Shown: positions 22,110 to 30,756, counted from the stretch's first letter. The stretch: DNA of 64,000 nucleotides from Flavobacterium sp. (GCA_024644655.1 JAHEHJ010000004.1:1-64000); one strand, 5' to 3'. Made by a program: numbers and translations. The notes: generated by a model from the sequence alone, not told the origin.

Positions 22110-23080
22110 TGAGAATTACTATGAAACAAAAATCGATACTTTATATTACTTTACTTCTGGGGTGTTTTTGCATTTCCAAGATGACAGCACAGCAAGATCC
22201 TGAGTATACTCACTATATGAATAATATGAGTGTAATCAATCCGGCTTATGCTACTGCCAATCCAGGTGTGATTAATATGGGTGGATTGTATAGAGCACAA
22301 TGGGTTGGAATCAAAGGAGCCCCAACTACTCAGTCCTTTTTTGCACACAAACCAATTAGTAAAAAAGTAGAATTGGGATTATCGATAGTACACGATGAAA
22401 TTGGAAATGTAGTCAAAGAGAATAATATCTATGCGGACTTTGCCTATGTGTTGGATTTGTCTGAGCAAACCAAATTGTCTTTGGGGATTAAAGGAGGAGT
22501 AACCTTATTTAATACCGATTTCAATGGTTTTGTATTTACAGATTCAGCGATAGACCATGCTTTTGAAAATAACATCAGTAAAACGATGCCCAACGTAGGT
22601 GCGGGAACGTACTTGTTTGGTTCAAATTATTATATAGGATTGTCGGCGCCCAATTTATTAACTACAAAACATTTAGAAAGTCAAAATGGAATTTCAACTA
22701 CTGGTGTAGAAGCGATACATTATTTTATGACAGGAGGGTATGTGTTTACGTTTAACGGAAACGATAATTTAAAATTAAAACCTGCTTTCATGGCTAAAGG
22801 GGTTGCAGGAGCACCATTGTCATTAGATGTGACTGCCAATGTGTTAATCAATAATAAGTTTGAGGGAGGTATTGGTTACCGTTTAGGAGATTCAGTGAGT
22901 GGATTAGCTAGTTTTTATGTAACTCCTACCTTGAGAATAGGCTATTCTTATGATTATACATTGACTAACTTGAGAAATTTTAATACAGGTTCACACGAGG
23001 TATATGTGCTTTTTGAATTGGGTTCCAGTTCAGATAAAAATTCAGGAAAAGGGTATGACAAATCACCTCGTTTCTTTTAA
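22109..23080 (+). CDS. PorP/SprF family T9SS outer-membrane protein
   Basis: A 323-residue predicted outer-membrane beta-barrel with signal peptide (ending MTAQ) and the family opening QDPEYTHYMNNMSVINPAYA. It shows alternating barrel strands and a C-terminal strand region ending in a charged tail. Established for the family: SprF is needed to place the adhesin SprB on the Flavobacterium surface, and SprF-like genes commonly sit directly after type B CTD proteins. The first ATG (22109) overlaps the adhesin stop (TAATG); a second ATG at 22121 gives a tidier signal peptide and is an equal alternative. Inferred role: secretion partner of the giant adhesin. Confidence 0.92.
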   Translation: MRITMKQKSILYITLLLGCFCISKMTAQQDPEYTHYMNNMSVINPAYATANPGVINMGGLYRAQWVGIKGAPTTQSFFAHKPISKKVELGLSIVHDEIGNVVKENNIYADFAYVLDLSEQTKLSLGIKGGVTLFNTDFNGFVFTDSAIDHAFENNISKTMPNVGAGTYLFGSNYYIGLSAPNLLTTKHLESQNGISTTGVEAIHYFMTGGYVFTFNGNDNLKLKPAFMAKGVAGAPLSLDVTANVLINNKFEGGIGYRLGDSVSGLASFYVTPTLRIGYSYDYTLTNLRNFNTGSHEVYVLFELGSSSDKNSGKGYDKSPRFF

Positions 23081-23087
23081 AATTACT

Positions 23088-24971
23088 ATGATGAGAAAAA
23101 GATATTTTATTTTTTTTGTAGTGTGTTGCCTCACTACGGTAACGGCACAAAAAAAGGCTACCGCTAAAGATGGTGATGATTTGTTTCGCCAAAAAGCTTT
23201 TGTAAAGGCGGCTGCATTGTATGAGCAAGTAGAGCCAAGTAAAACCGTATTGCAAAATTTGGGGGATTGTTATTTCTATAATTTCCAAATGGATAAAGCT
23301 GTTAAAGCGTATAAGCAGTTGTTTTCGACTTATAAAGATAGTGTTCAAAAGGAAGTGTATTTTAGATATGCGAATGCGTTAAAAGGTATTACCAATTTAG
23401 AAAAAGGGGATTCGATTATGCAAGCCTATACCGGTGAGGCCCAAAATACGGTGAAGTTTATGAAGAATGTATCCCGTAATTCGGCTTCAAGTTATAAGTT
23501 GCAAATGATATCAAGTGAACCCAATACAGGAGATTTTGGTATTTCATTTTTGGGGAGCAAAGTTGTATTTGCTTCAGCTCGAAGTGGCGGTGGTAAATCC
23601 TATGGTTGGAATGAAAAGCCCTATTTAGATTTGTTTGAAGGAACTGTTACGGAAACAGGCCAGATGACCGATGTGGTTCCTTTTTCTAGTGATATTAATA
23701 CGAAGGCTCACGAAAGTTCGGCCATATTTAGTGCCGATGGAAAGACCCTATATTTTAATCGGTCTGGAGAGAAACAGAATAAAGTAGGGGAGGAATTGGT
23801 AGCTACAATTAAAATTTACAAAGCTATTTTTGAAGGTGGTAAATGGTCACATGTGACTATGGTTCCTTTTTCTAGTGATTCCTATTCTGTAGAGCATCCT
23901 TTTTTGACCGCAGATGGAAAGCAATTGTATTTTTCAAGTGATATGCCGGGTACTATAGGCTCAATGGATTTGTATGTAGTTGATGTGCATGAAGATGGGA
24001 CCTATGGAGTGCCACAAAATTTAGGCGCGACAATCAATACATTACACCGTGAACAATTCCCTTTTGTGTCAACAGATGGAACTTTGTATTTTGCTTCGGA
24101 TGGTCATCAAGGTAATGGGAATTTAGATATTTTCATGTGTAAAAAAATTAGTGATACCGAATTTGATCAACCAGTCAATTTGGGGTCGTCTATTAATAGT
24201 GAGATGGATGATTTTAATTACATCTTAGATGAAGCTAAGAGTAAAGGCTATTTTTCTTCCAATCGAAATGGCAGCGACAATTTGTACACGTTTGTTAAAG
24301 AACCAAATAAATTACAGTATTTGGTTGAAGGTGAAGTGCGAGATAAAAAGACTTCTGAATTATTGCCTGGAGCCACTGTGAAATTGTATGATGATAAGGG
24401 TGTGTTCCTTGAGGCTATAACCGTTGGCAAAGCGGGTGATTTCATGTTCAATACGGAGCCGAATAAAAAATACAAAATCATGGCGTTCAAGGATTTTTAT
24501 ATTCCTGCAGAGGCTGATTTTACGACGAGCAAAGATGGTAAGGTCTATTTGGATTTACAGATGAAAGTAGAGTCTTATTATGATGCAGAAGATATCATTA
24601 ACAAGAAAGAAGATGGAACCGTATTGATTGAATTGGAGAATATTTATTTTGATTTGGATAAATGGGAAATCAAACCTCAAGCGTCTCAAGTCTTAGATGT
24701 TTTAGTTGGCTTGTTGAAAAAATACCCATATATGGAAATTCAAATAGGTTCACATACCGATTCCCGTGCTTCGTCTGGGTATAATTTGAGATTGTCTAAT
24801 AAAAGAGCGGCTTCTGCATTAGAGTATCTTGTGAATAATGGTATTGAGCGAAATCGATTGTCTTCTGTAGGGTATGGTGAGACCAAGCCACTTATAATTT
24901 GTCCGAAAAACGATTGTACAGAAGAAGAGCACGCTACCAATCGTAGATGTACTTTTATGATTATTAAATAA
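23088..24971 (+). CDS. OmpA family protein with TPR-like, PD40 propeller and CarboxypepD-like domains
   Basis: A ~627-residue envelope protein. Domain order: signal peptide (ending VTAQ), TPR-like helices (about 30-140), WD40-like PD40 beta-propeller blades (about 170-410, for example IFSADGKTLYFNR and LTADGKQLYFSSD), a CarboxypepD_reg-like beta domain (about 415-510), then an OmpA peptidoglycan-binding domain (about 515-627) with IYFDLDKWEI, GSHTDSR, N-x-x-LS-x-x-RA and GYGETKP. This architecture is standard next to PorP/SprF genes and is thought to tie the outer-membrane machinery to the wall. Start: the ATG pair at 23088/23091 lies 7 bases after the PorP stop and gives a signal peptide; a longer frame to 23004 would bury the signal peptide and overlap the previous gene. 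Confidence 0.9.
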   Translation: MMRKRYFIFFVVCCLTTVTAQKKATAKDGDDLFRQKAFVKAAALYEQVEPSKTVLQNLGDCYFYNFQMDKAVKAYKQLFSTYKDSVQKEVYFRYANALKGITNLEKGDSIMQAYTGEAQNTVKFMKNVSRNSASSYKLQMISSEPNTGDFGISFLGSKVVFASARSGGGKSYGWNEKPYLDLFEGTVTETGQMTDVVPFSSDINTKAHESSAIFSADGKTLYFNRSGEKQNKVGEELVATIKIYKAIFEGGKWSHVTMVPFSSDSYSVEHPFLTADGKQLYFSSDMPGTIGSMDLYVVDVHEDGTYGVPQNLGATINTLHREQFPFVSTDGTLYFASDGHQGNGNLDIFMCKKISDTEFDQPVNLGSSINSEMDDFNYILDEAKSKGYFSSNRNGSDNLYTFVKEPNKLQYLVEGEVRDKKTSELLPGATVKLYDDKGVFLEAITVGKAGDFMFNTEPNKKYKIMAFKDFYIPAEADFTTSKDGKVYLDLQMKVESYYDAEDIINKKEDGTVLIELENIYFDLDKWEIKPQASQVLDVLVGLLKKYPYMEIQIGSHTDSRASSGYNLRLSNKRAASALEYLVNNGIERNRLSSVGYGETKPLIICPKNDCTEEEHATNRRCTFMIIK

Positions 24972-25020
24972 GTTTATTTATCATGTTGTTCAAATAAAAA
25001 AAAAATTGAGACTTTTTTCA

Positions 25021-25051
25021 AATGCACACTTCAAAGTGTGCATTTGTTTTT
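25021..25051 (+). terminator. Terminator after the adhesin operon
   Basis: AATGCACACTT (25021-25031) and AAGTGTGCATT (25034-25044) form an exact 11-base inverted repeat followed by TGTTTTT. Ends the adhesin-PorP-OmpA transcript. Confidence 0.9.
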
Positions 25052-25081
25052 GTGGGTATAGCCAAGTATTGTCTATTTTTG
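25049..25081 (+). promoter_or_regulatory. Promoter of the PafA-type phosphatase gene
   Basis: TTTG at 25049-25052, 21 bases, then TATTTTTG at 25074-25081, an exact TAnnTTTG match 16 bases before the ATG at 25098. The -33 element lies within the T-tail of the preceding terminator. Confidence 0.75.
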
Positions 25082-25097
25082 TGAAAAATAAAACGCA

Positions 25098-26711
25098 ATG
25101 AAAAAAGGATTGTTATGTAGTTTGTTGTTAGCTGTGTTCATTTCATATGCACAACAACGGCCTAAATTGGTTGTGGGTATAGTAGTAGACCAAATGAAAA
25201 TGGAATACTTGTATCGGTTTCAAAATGATTTTTCATCCACAGGATTCAAACGGATGATGCATGATGGTTTTGTGTATCAAAATATGCAATACAATTATAT
25301 GCCAACTTATACCGCTCCAGGACATGCCTCAATATATACAGGTACTACACCTGCTACTCATGGTATAGTGGGGAATGAATGGTTTAGCAGAAAATTGGGA
25401 AAAGATATGTACTGTACTGATGATGCCTCAGTTCAAACCTTGGGTGACGGTACCAAAGAAGAGGGAGCCATGTCGCCTAAGAATTTATTGTCTACTACCA
25501 TTACAGATGAGTTGCGATTGGCTACTAATTTTAAAGGAAAGGTGATAGGCGTTAGTTTAAAAGACAGGGGAGCTATTTTACCTGCAGGGCATTTTGCCAA
25601 TTGGGCATTTTGGTACAGTAAAACGGGTGCCTTTATTTCGAGTACTTTTTATGGAGCTACTTTGCCTACTTGGGTAACCGAATTCAATGCCGAGAAAAAC
25701 TACATGAACTACATCAACCAAGGATGGAATTTACTTAAACCAATTGGTACATACAATGAGAGTTTGGCAGATGATAATGCCTATGAAGGGAAATTGAATG
25801 GTGCTAATCCTGTGTTTCCGTATGATTTAAAAAGTATGTATGCAGCAAAAAACGATGCGGGCATATTGCGTGCTACTCCTTTTGGAAATGACTTGTTGGC
25901 TGATTTTGCCAAAAAAGCCATAGAGAAAGAAGGCTTAGGTCAAGATGAAATTACTGATTTCTTGACGGTTAGTTTTTCTTCAACAGATTATGTGGGGCAC
26001 ACCTTAGGGCCACGCTCCATGGAATTGCAAGATACCTATTTGCGTTTGGACCAAACCCTATCCGATTTTTTAGCTTATTTGGATAAAACGGTAGGAAAAG
26101 GAAATTACCTGTTGTTTTTAACGGCAGATCATGCGGGTGCTGAGAATGCTAAATTCCTTAACGATACTAAATATAATGTGATCAATGTTGAGACTAAGGA
26201 TATTGTAAAAGGATTAAAGAAATTCTCTGTAGATACTTTTGGAGAGGATTTGGTGCTTAATTATTCCAATTTCAATTTGTTTTTTGATAAGGTTAAAATT
26301 GCAGCCAAAGGGTTGGAGCTGTCTAAATTGACTCAATCTTTTAGCGCTTATTTGATGACACAAGACCAAGTGAAACGAACCTATACAGAAGCCGAAATAC
26401 TAACTAATGGCGGTAATGATTATTATTTAAACTGTATTGCCAAAGGATATGATGCCACCCAAGACGGCGATTTAGTGCTATTGGATAAGCCTGGTTATAT
26501 TGAATATGGACCTAAAGGAACTTCCCATGGCACGCCTTATAGTTATGATACCCATGTGCCATTGATTTTCTTTGGATGGAATGTTAAGGCAGGGGAGAGT
26601 CACGACCGAAAAGTCATTACCCAAATTGCACCTACGATAGCTCAAAAAATACAAACCGCTTTTCCGAATGGAACTGAAGCACAAGTGCTTTTAGAGGTAT
26701 TTACTCCTTAA
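25098..26711 (+). CDS. PafA-type alkaline phosphatase superfamily enzyme
   Basis: A 537-residue secreted or periplasmic phosphomonoesterase with signal peptide (ending SYAQ). Alkaline-phosphatase fold residues are visible: metal ligand Asp31 (VVDQM), nucleophile Thr72 (YTAPGHAS), then DYVGH and DHAGA zinc-ligand segments, and a late His in GTSHGTP. Asn93 (GNEWF), Lys155 and Arg157 (SLKDRG) correspond to the substrate-phosphate contacts of the characterised Elizabethkingia PafA. These residues favour a phosphate-irrepressible monoesterase over a nucleotide pyrophosphatase/phosphodiesterase. It has its own promoter and terminator, so it is monocistronic. Strong family call; the physiological substrate is not shown. 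Confidence 0.9.
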   Translation: MKKGLLCSLLLAVFISYAQQRPKLVVGIVVDQMKMEYLYRFQNDFSSTGFKRMMHDGFVYQNMQYNYMPTYTAPGHASIYTGTTPATHGIVGNEWFSRKLGKDMYCTDDASVQTLGDGTKEEGAMSPKNLLSTTITDELRLATNFKGKVIGVSLKDRGAILPAGHFANWAFWYSKTGAFISSTFYGATLPTWVTEFNAEKNYMNYINQGWNLLKPIGTYNESLADDNAYEGKLNGANPVFPYDLKSMYAAKNDAGILRATPFGNDLLADFAKKAIEKEGLGQDEITDFLTVSFSSTDYVGHTLGPRSMELQDTYLRLDQTLSDFLAYLDKTVGKGNYLLFLTADHAGAENAKFLNDTKYNVINVETKDIVKGLKKFSVDTFGEDLVLNYSNFNLFFDKVKIAAKGLELSKLTQSFSAYLMTQDQVKRTYTEAEILTNGGNDYYLNCIAKGYDATQDGDLVLLDKPGYIEYGPKGTSHGTPYSYDTHVPLIFFGWNVKAGESHDRKVITQIAPTIAQKIQTAFPNGTEAQVLLEVFTP

Positions 26712-26713
26712 AC

Positions 26714-26740
26714 AAAAAAGGTTTTATGAACCTTTTTTTT
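26714..26740. terminator. Terminator after the phosphatase gene
   Basis: AAAAAAGGTT (26714-26723) pairs with AACCTTTTTT (26729-26738) across a 5-base loop, followed by T. The A/T-symmetric form can also work on the opposite strand against the converging lysA transcript. Confidence 0.8.
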
Positions 26741-26798
26741 CCTACAAAATATAGTGCCAAGTGTGGTGTTAAAAATCATGCGGATAGAGGCTCCAAAT

Positions 26799-26881
26799 CG
26801 TCCTGACGACTTTTTTCGTTGGTCAGGACGGAACTCACGCTCCGTCAGGACGAATAGAAAGTTCCGTCAGGTGCTTTCTGA
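26799..26881. repeat. G+C-richer inverted and direct repeat element between convergent genes
   Basis: CGTCCTGAC (26799-26807) is complementary to GTCAGGACG at 26822-26830 and again at 26844-26852; GTCAGG recurs at 26876-26881. GACGGAAC (26827-26834) pairs with GTTCCGTC (26871-26878), and GACGGA pairs with TCCGTC (26841-26846), so several hairpins compete. The stretch is clearly richer in G and C than its surroundings. It lies after the phosphatase terminator and beyond the lysA 3' end. It resembles a small extragenic palindromic element or relic; no coding sense is credible. Confidence 0.6.
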
Positions 26882-26964
26882 GGCTTTGTATTTACTGGGG
26901 CTCCCAAAGGTTTTTATGCTGAATTTATTACTTGGGGATGCCGAAATTTGTAAGAAAATAAAAA

Positions 26965-28170
26965 TTACAAATCCACTATAATTTGATTTTGCAGCAAGTC
27001 ATCCAATGATTCTCGCTCCCGAATTAAATGACCTTTGCCATTTTTCCAAAGAACTTCTGCTGGTTTAAAGCGCGAGTTGTAATTGGATGCCATAGAGAAG
27101 CAATAGGCTCCTGCATTTCTAAAACATAATAGGTCACCTTCGTGGATTTCGGCTATGCGTCGGTTGTTGGCAAAGGTATCGGTTTCACAAATGTACCCCA
27201 CTACGGTATAGAAACGCTCTTTTCCTTTTGGGTTTGAGATGTTTTCAATGGTGTGTTGGGATCCATAAAACATAGGACGGATTAAGTGGTTGAACCCACT
27301 ATCGATACCCGCAAAAACGGTAGAAGTGGTTTGTTTGACTACATTTACTTTGGCTATAAAATAGCCAGCTTCGCTCACTAAAAATTTACCCGGTTCAAAA
27401 GCCAAAGTGAGTGGACTACCATATTCTTTTTCAAAAGCCAAGAAACGTTTACTTAGTTTTTTGCCCAGTTCTTCGATATTGGTTTCGATATCCCCTTTTT
27501 TATACGGGACTTTGAATCCAGAGCCAAAATCTAGGAATTGTAGATTTTTGAATTGTTTGGCGGCGTCAAATAGAATTTCGGAGGCATAGAGGAATACTTC
27601 GATGTCTAAAATGTCGGAACCCGTATGCATATGAATACCGTTGATGTTCATTTTGGTATTTTCTACGATACGCAACACATGAGGGATTTGGTAAATCGAG
27701 ATTCCGAATTTGCTATCGATATGGCCTACGGAAATGTTTTCATTACCTCCTGCCATTACATGAGGATTGATGCGAATACAAACGGGTGTTTTGGGATATT
27801 TGGTGCCAAAATGTTCAAGTACGGATAAATTGTCGATATTGATTTGAACACCCATTTTGGCTACTTCTTCAATTTCTTCAAACGAAACACCGTTGGGCGT
27901 AAAGATAATTTTATCGGGTGTAAAACCGGCATGCAATCCCAAGAGGACTTCTTGAATTGAAACGGTATCCAATCCAGAGCCTAAGTTTTTTAGGAGCTTT
28001 AAAATCGATACATTCGAAAGAGCCTTCATGGCATAGTTAATGCGAAGGCTTTCTACTTTGGCAAAAGCATGGCTTAAGCGGTTGTATTGAAATTCGATTT
28101 TTTCGGCATCATATACATATAGCGGATTGCCATATTCTTGTGCCAAGGCTACTAATTCGGAAGATTGCAT
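26965..28170 (-). CDS. lysA: Diaminopimelate decarboxylase
   Basis: A PLP enzyme that decarboxylates meso-diaminopimelate to L-lysine, the last step of lysine synthesis; cytosolic dimer. The 401-residue fold-III decarboxylase has PLP lysine Lys49 in NYAMKALSN, the glycine-rich phosphate-binding segment FLDFGSGF, EPGKFLVSEAG, and the second-subunit catalytic Cys in ICETDTFA. It is transcribed alone on the minus strand, converging with the phosphatase gene. A well-formed promoter precedes it (28193-28224). Length and motifs favour lysA over ornithine/arginine or carboxynorspermidine decarboxylase relatives. Confidence 0.95.
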   Translation of the reverse strand: MQSSELVALAQEYGNPLYVYDAEKIEFQYNRLSHAFAKVESLRINYAMKALSNVSILKLLKNLGSGLDTVSIQEVLLGLHAGFTPDKIIFTPNGVSFEEIEEVAKMGVQINIDNLSVLEHFGTKYPKTPVCIRINPHVMAGGNENISVGHIDSKFGISIYQIPHVLRIVENTKMNINGIHMHTGSDILDIEVFLYASEILFDAAKQFKNLQFLDFGSGFKVPYKKGDIETNIEELGKKLSKRFLAFEKEYGSPLTLAFEPGKFLVSEAGYFIAKVNVVKQTTSTVFAGIDSGFNHLIRPMFYGSQHTIENISNPKGKERFYTVVGYICETDTFANNRRIAEIHEGDLLCFRNAGAYCFSMASNYNSRFKPAEVLWKNGKGHLIRERESLDDLLQNQIIVDL

Positions 28171-28192
28171 AATTGAATATTGAGGTTTGAAG

Positions 28193-28224
28193 CAAAGCTA
28201 GGGTGTTAGCTTATGAATTCCAAA
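28193..28224 (-). promoter_or_regulatory. lysA promoter
   Basis: On the minus strand, TTTG (plus-strand 28221-28224), 20 bases, then TAGCTTTG (plus-strand 28193-28200), an exact TAnnTTTG match 22 bases before the lysA ATG. One of the best two-part promoters in the window. Confidence 0.8.
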
Positions 28225-28257
28225 GAAAAAAATTGTGGAATTCGTGCTTTTTGATAG

Positions 28258-28671
28258 TTAATGTATCAGAGTAACGGTATACCCATCGGCAATAGCTTGG
28301 TCTAAGATCAGACTTTCGTTTGTGACTGTGAAGCAATTATAAAGGTTTCCATTAATTTCTATACTTTCTTCACAGGGTGAGGAGTCAGTATTATTGACAA
28401 AATGGTAGTCGTATACTCCTGTTGGTAAAACCGATTGCAAATTTGGATTGGTGTTATTGTTGACTACCGTAACAGTATGGTTGGTAGCGTTGAAAGTCCA
28501 TGTAATCAACCCGGGGTTGAAAGAGTCGTGTATGCCTGCAAAAGAACCTTCTACATGGGTCAATTTCCATTGTCCTTGTACGGCATCAGTAGAGTTTGAA
28601 CCAGAGTTGCTACTGCAGCTCATTTGCATTAGTGATAGTATTATGACTAAAGAAAGGATAGTTTTTTTCAT
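28258..28671 (-). CDS. Small lipoprotein, lipocalin-like
   Basis: A 137-residue protein with a lipoprotein signal peptide and lipobox ending at Cys19 (MQMSC), followed by a Ser/Asn-rich tether. The remainder (QGQWKLTHVEG, then alternating hydrophobic strands such as ITWTF and HTVTVV, and YDYHFV) has the look of the small lipocalin-like DUF beta-barrels common in Flavobacteria. Two Cys in the second half (PCEES, NCFTV) could form a disulfide. No acidic export tetrad follows the lipobox, so facing the periplasm is as likely as surface exposure. It starts 12 bases after the upstream lipoprotein gene, so they form an operon. Function unknown. Confidence 0.72.
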   Translation of the reverse strand: MKKTILSLVIILSLMQMSCSSNSGSNSTDAVQGQWKLTHVEGSFAGIHDSFNPGLITWTFNATNHTVTVVNNNTNPNLQSVLPTGVYDYHFVNNTDSSPCEESIEINGNLYNCFTVTNESLILDQAIADGYTVTLIH

Positions 28672-28683
28672 GGTTTTTATTTG

Positions 28684-29142
28684 TTAGGGATGTGGCACAC
28701 ATACATTTGCTTTAGCTGTATAGGACCAATTGTATATTTGTGGTGTACTTACTACATTCAATATTTTATCGGGTTGCTGTAAATACGTACAGTCGGCAGT
28801 TGCCATAGGATTTTGTTCAAAATCATATTTATCTTTACTAATGATGGCGTAAGAACCTATTGGTAAATCCAACAAATAATCTCCATTGGCATCCGTGGTA
28901 AATGAGGTGATTATTTGGGTGTATGGGGCGTAATTAGCTGCATTTCGTACATAAAAAAGCTGATTGGCAGACGGATTGTAAACCGCTAAGGCATCTAAAA
29001 TTTCCTGAGGTGGTGGGGCCCCACCATTATACTCGCTGTTATTATTAATTTTGCCTTCTATTGTTATATTTACATTAGAAGTAGAACTAGTGCAAGAACT
29101 TAGTATAAGTGCTATTAAGATATAAGGTGCTATTTTTTTCAT
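28684..29142 (-). CDS. Small lipoprotein with beta-sandwich-like carrier domain
   Basis: A 152-residue protein with lipobox ending at Cys17 (ILSSC) and a Ser/Thr-rich tether. A segment near residues 90-110 (TTDANGDYLLDLPIGSYAI) has the pattern of carboxypeptidase-regulatory/SpaA-like beta domains, which are structural rather than catalytic. Cys residues at ADCTYL and ANVCVP could pair. It is the first gene of a two-gene minus-strand unit with the following lipoprotein, and no -7 consensus was found before it. Not recognised beyond this; possibly lineage-restricted. Confidence 0.65.
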   Translation of the reverse strand: MKKIAPYILIALILSSCTSSTSNVNITIEGKINNNSEYNGGAPPPQEILDALAVYNPSANQLFYVRNAANYAPYTQIITSFTTDANGDYLLDLPIGSYAIISKDKYDFEQNPMATADCTYLQQPDKILNVVSTPQIYNWSYTAKANVCVPHP

Positions 29143-29278
29143 GTTTTATAGTGTAAAAGGGAACTTAGTATGTGGTAGTTTTTGATTAGAAAAGATTAGG
29201 TTCCGACTACTAAATTAATTAAAATCAAGAAATATACTAAATTGGTATACATTTCTTTTAGGATTGATTCTAATTAAT

Positions 29279-29286
29279 TACTTTTG
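29279..29286 (+). promoter_or_regulatory. sucC -7 promoter element
   Basis: TACTTTTG, an exact TAnnTTTG match, 52 bases before the ATG at 29339. Its position rules against the longer frame from 29264, which would start upstream of the promoter. Confidence 0.6.
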
Positions 29287-29338
29287 TGGCACATTTTACC
29301 GAATTTGTTTCGGTTGTATACAAACCAACTCTTTTATT

Positions 29339-30532
29339 ATGAATATACACGAATATCAAGGAAAAGAAATTTTAGCAAGCTACGGCGTACGTGTTCAACG
29401 TGGAATCGTTGCAAATAGTCCTGTGGAAGCGGTTGCTGCTGCAAAACAATTGACAGCAGAAACGGGTACAAGCTGGTATGTAATTAAAGCGCAAATTCAT
29501 GCGGGTGGAAGAGGAAAAGGAGGAGGAGTTAAGTTGGCTAAAAACTTAGATCAAGTTACTGAAATTTCAGAACAAATCATCGGAATGCAATTGGTTACAC
29601 CACAAACGCCACCTGAAGGAAAGCGTGTACATAAAGTTTTAGTTGCTGAAGATGTTTATTATCCAGGAGAAAGTGAAACCTCTGAGTTTTATATGTCGGT
29701 TTTATTGAACCGTGCTAGAGGTAGAAATATGATTATGTATTCTACTGAAGGAGGAATGGATATAGAGGAAGTGGCAGAGCACACACCTCATTTAATTTTC
29801 ACAGAAGAAATAGATCCTACTGTAGGATTACAAGCCTTTCAAGCGCGTAGAATAGCTTTTAATTTAGGGCTTTCTGGTAATGCGTTTAAAGAAATGGTGA
29901 AGTTTGTAGATGCGTTGTACAATGCGTATATCGGATCGGATGCTTCTATGTTTGAAATTAATCCAGTGTTAAAAACATCGGATAACAAAATATTAGCTGT
30001 AGATGCTAAAGTAAATGTGGATGACAATGCATTATACCGTCAAACTAAGATTGCGGATATGCGTGACATTCGTGAGGAGAATCCAATTGAGGTGGAAGCT
30101 AAAGAAGTTGGATTGAATTATGTAGATCTTGACGGAACTGTAGGTTGTATGGTAAACGGAGCTGGATTGGCTATGGCTACTATGGATTTGATTAAATATG
30201 CAGGTTTTGAACCCGCTAATTTCTTGGACGTAGGAGGTACAGCAGATGCGAAACGTGTTGAAACAGCATTCCGTATCATTTTAAAAGATCCAAATGTAAA
30301 AGCAATTTTGATTAATATTTTTGGAGGTATTGTACGTTGTGACCGTGTGGCACAAGGAGTTGTAGATGCTTATAAAAACATGGGAGACGCGATTAAAGTG
30401 CCAATCATTGTGCGTTTGCAAGGGACTAATGCAGAGATTGCTAAAGAATTGATTGATAATTCAGGTATGCCTATCTTATCAGCAGTTCAATTCCAAGAAG
30501 CTGCAGACCAAGTTAAAGCCGCTTTGTCATAA
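29339..30532 (+). CDS. sucC: Succinyl-CoA synthetase (ADP-forming) beta subunit
   Basis: Beta subunit of the citric-acid-cycle enzyme interconverting succinyl-CoA and succinate with ATP or GTP. The 397-residue protein opens MNIHEYQGKEIL, the conserved family start. An ATP-grasp domain (about 1-240) contains HAGGRGKGGGV, and the C-terminal ligase domain has the NIFGGIVRCDRVAQG motif. The alpha subunit gene sucD is not adjacent, a common arrangement in Flavobacteria. Start chosen at 29339 from family alignment and from the -7 element at 29279. It has its own terminator. Confidence 0.96.
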   Translation: MNIHEYQGKEILASYGVRVQRGIVANSPVEAVAAAKQLTAETGTSWYVIKAQIHAGGRGKGGGVKLAKNLDQVTEISEQIIGMQLVTPQTPPEGKRVHKVLVAEDVYYPGESETSEFYMSVLLNRARGRNMIMYSTEGGMDIEEVAEHTPHLIFTEEIDPTVGLQAFQARRIAFNLGLSGNAFKEMVKFVDALYNAYIGSDASMFEINPVLKTSDNKILAVDAKVNVDDNALYRQTKIADMRDIREENPIEVEAKEVGLNYVDLDGTVGCMVNGAGLAMATMDLIKYAGFEPANFLDVGGTADAKRVETAFRIILKDPNVKAILINIFGGIVRCDRVAQGVVDAYKNMGDAIKVPIIVRLQGTNAEIAKELIDNSGMPILSAVQFQEAADQVKAALS

Positions 30533-30555
30533 GAATATAAGTATTCAATATATAG

Positions 30556-30584
30556 AATCCCGGGTGAAAGCTCGGGATTTTTTT
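30556..30584 (+). terminator. Terminator after sucC
   Basis: AATCCCG (30556-30562) pairs with CGGGATT (30573-30579), lengthened by one wobble and one G-C pair around a 6-base loop, then a run of T. Confidence 0.88.
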
Positions 30585-30706
30585 GTGGTAGGAACTAGAA
30601 AATTAAGCTAAGAGTAGTTGTTGGGTGTATACCTACTTTGCAAGTTTTAGTATTAAATTAACAATAACGATGATATAAATCATTTTTTATTTCATTTCTA
30701 ATTCGC

Positions 30707-30714
30707 TAAATTTG
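30707..30714 (+). promoter_or_regulatory. gltA -7 promoter element
   Basis: TAAATTTG, exact match to TAnnTTTG, 42 bases before the gltA ATG. No clear -33 partner. Confidence 0.55.
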
Positions 30715-30756
30715 TTAAATTATTAATATATTAGATTTAATCCCCTTATTTATATC

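Noticed and set aside
23004-23087. Longer N-terminus for the OmpA-family gene
   Set aside because: It would overlap the PorP/SprF gene and place 28 residues before a clear signal peptide.
26754-26981. A 75-codon frame between the phosphatase gene and lysA
   Set aside because: It starts at GTG, spans the inverted-repeat element, runs into the lysA 3' end on the opposite strand, and its product has no recognisable pattern.
29264-29338. Longer N-terminus for sucC
   Set aside because: The extra 25 residues are Cys/Phe-rich, lie before and across the -7 element, and are absent from the family, which starts MNIHEYQGKEIL.
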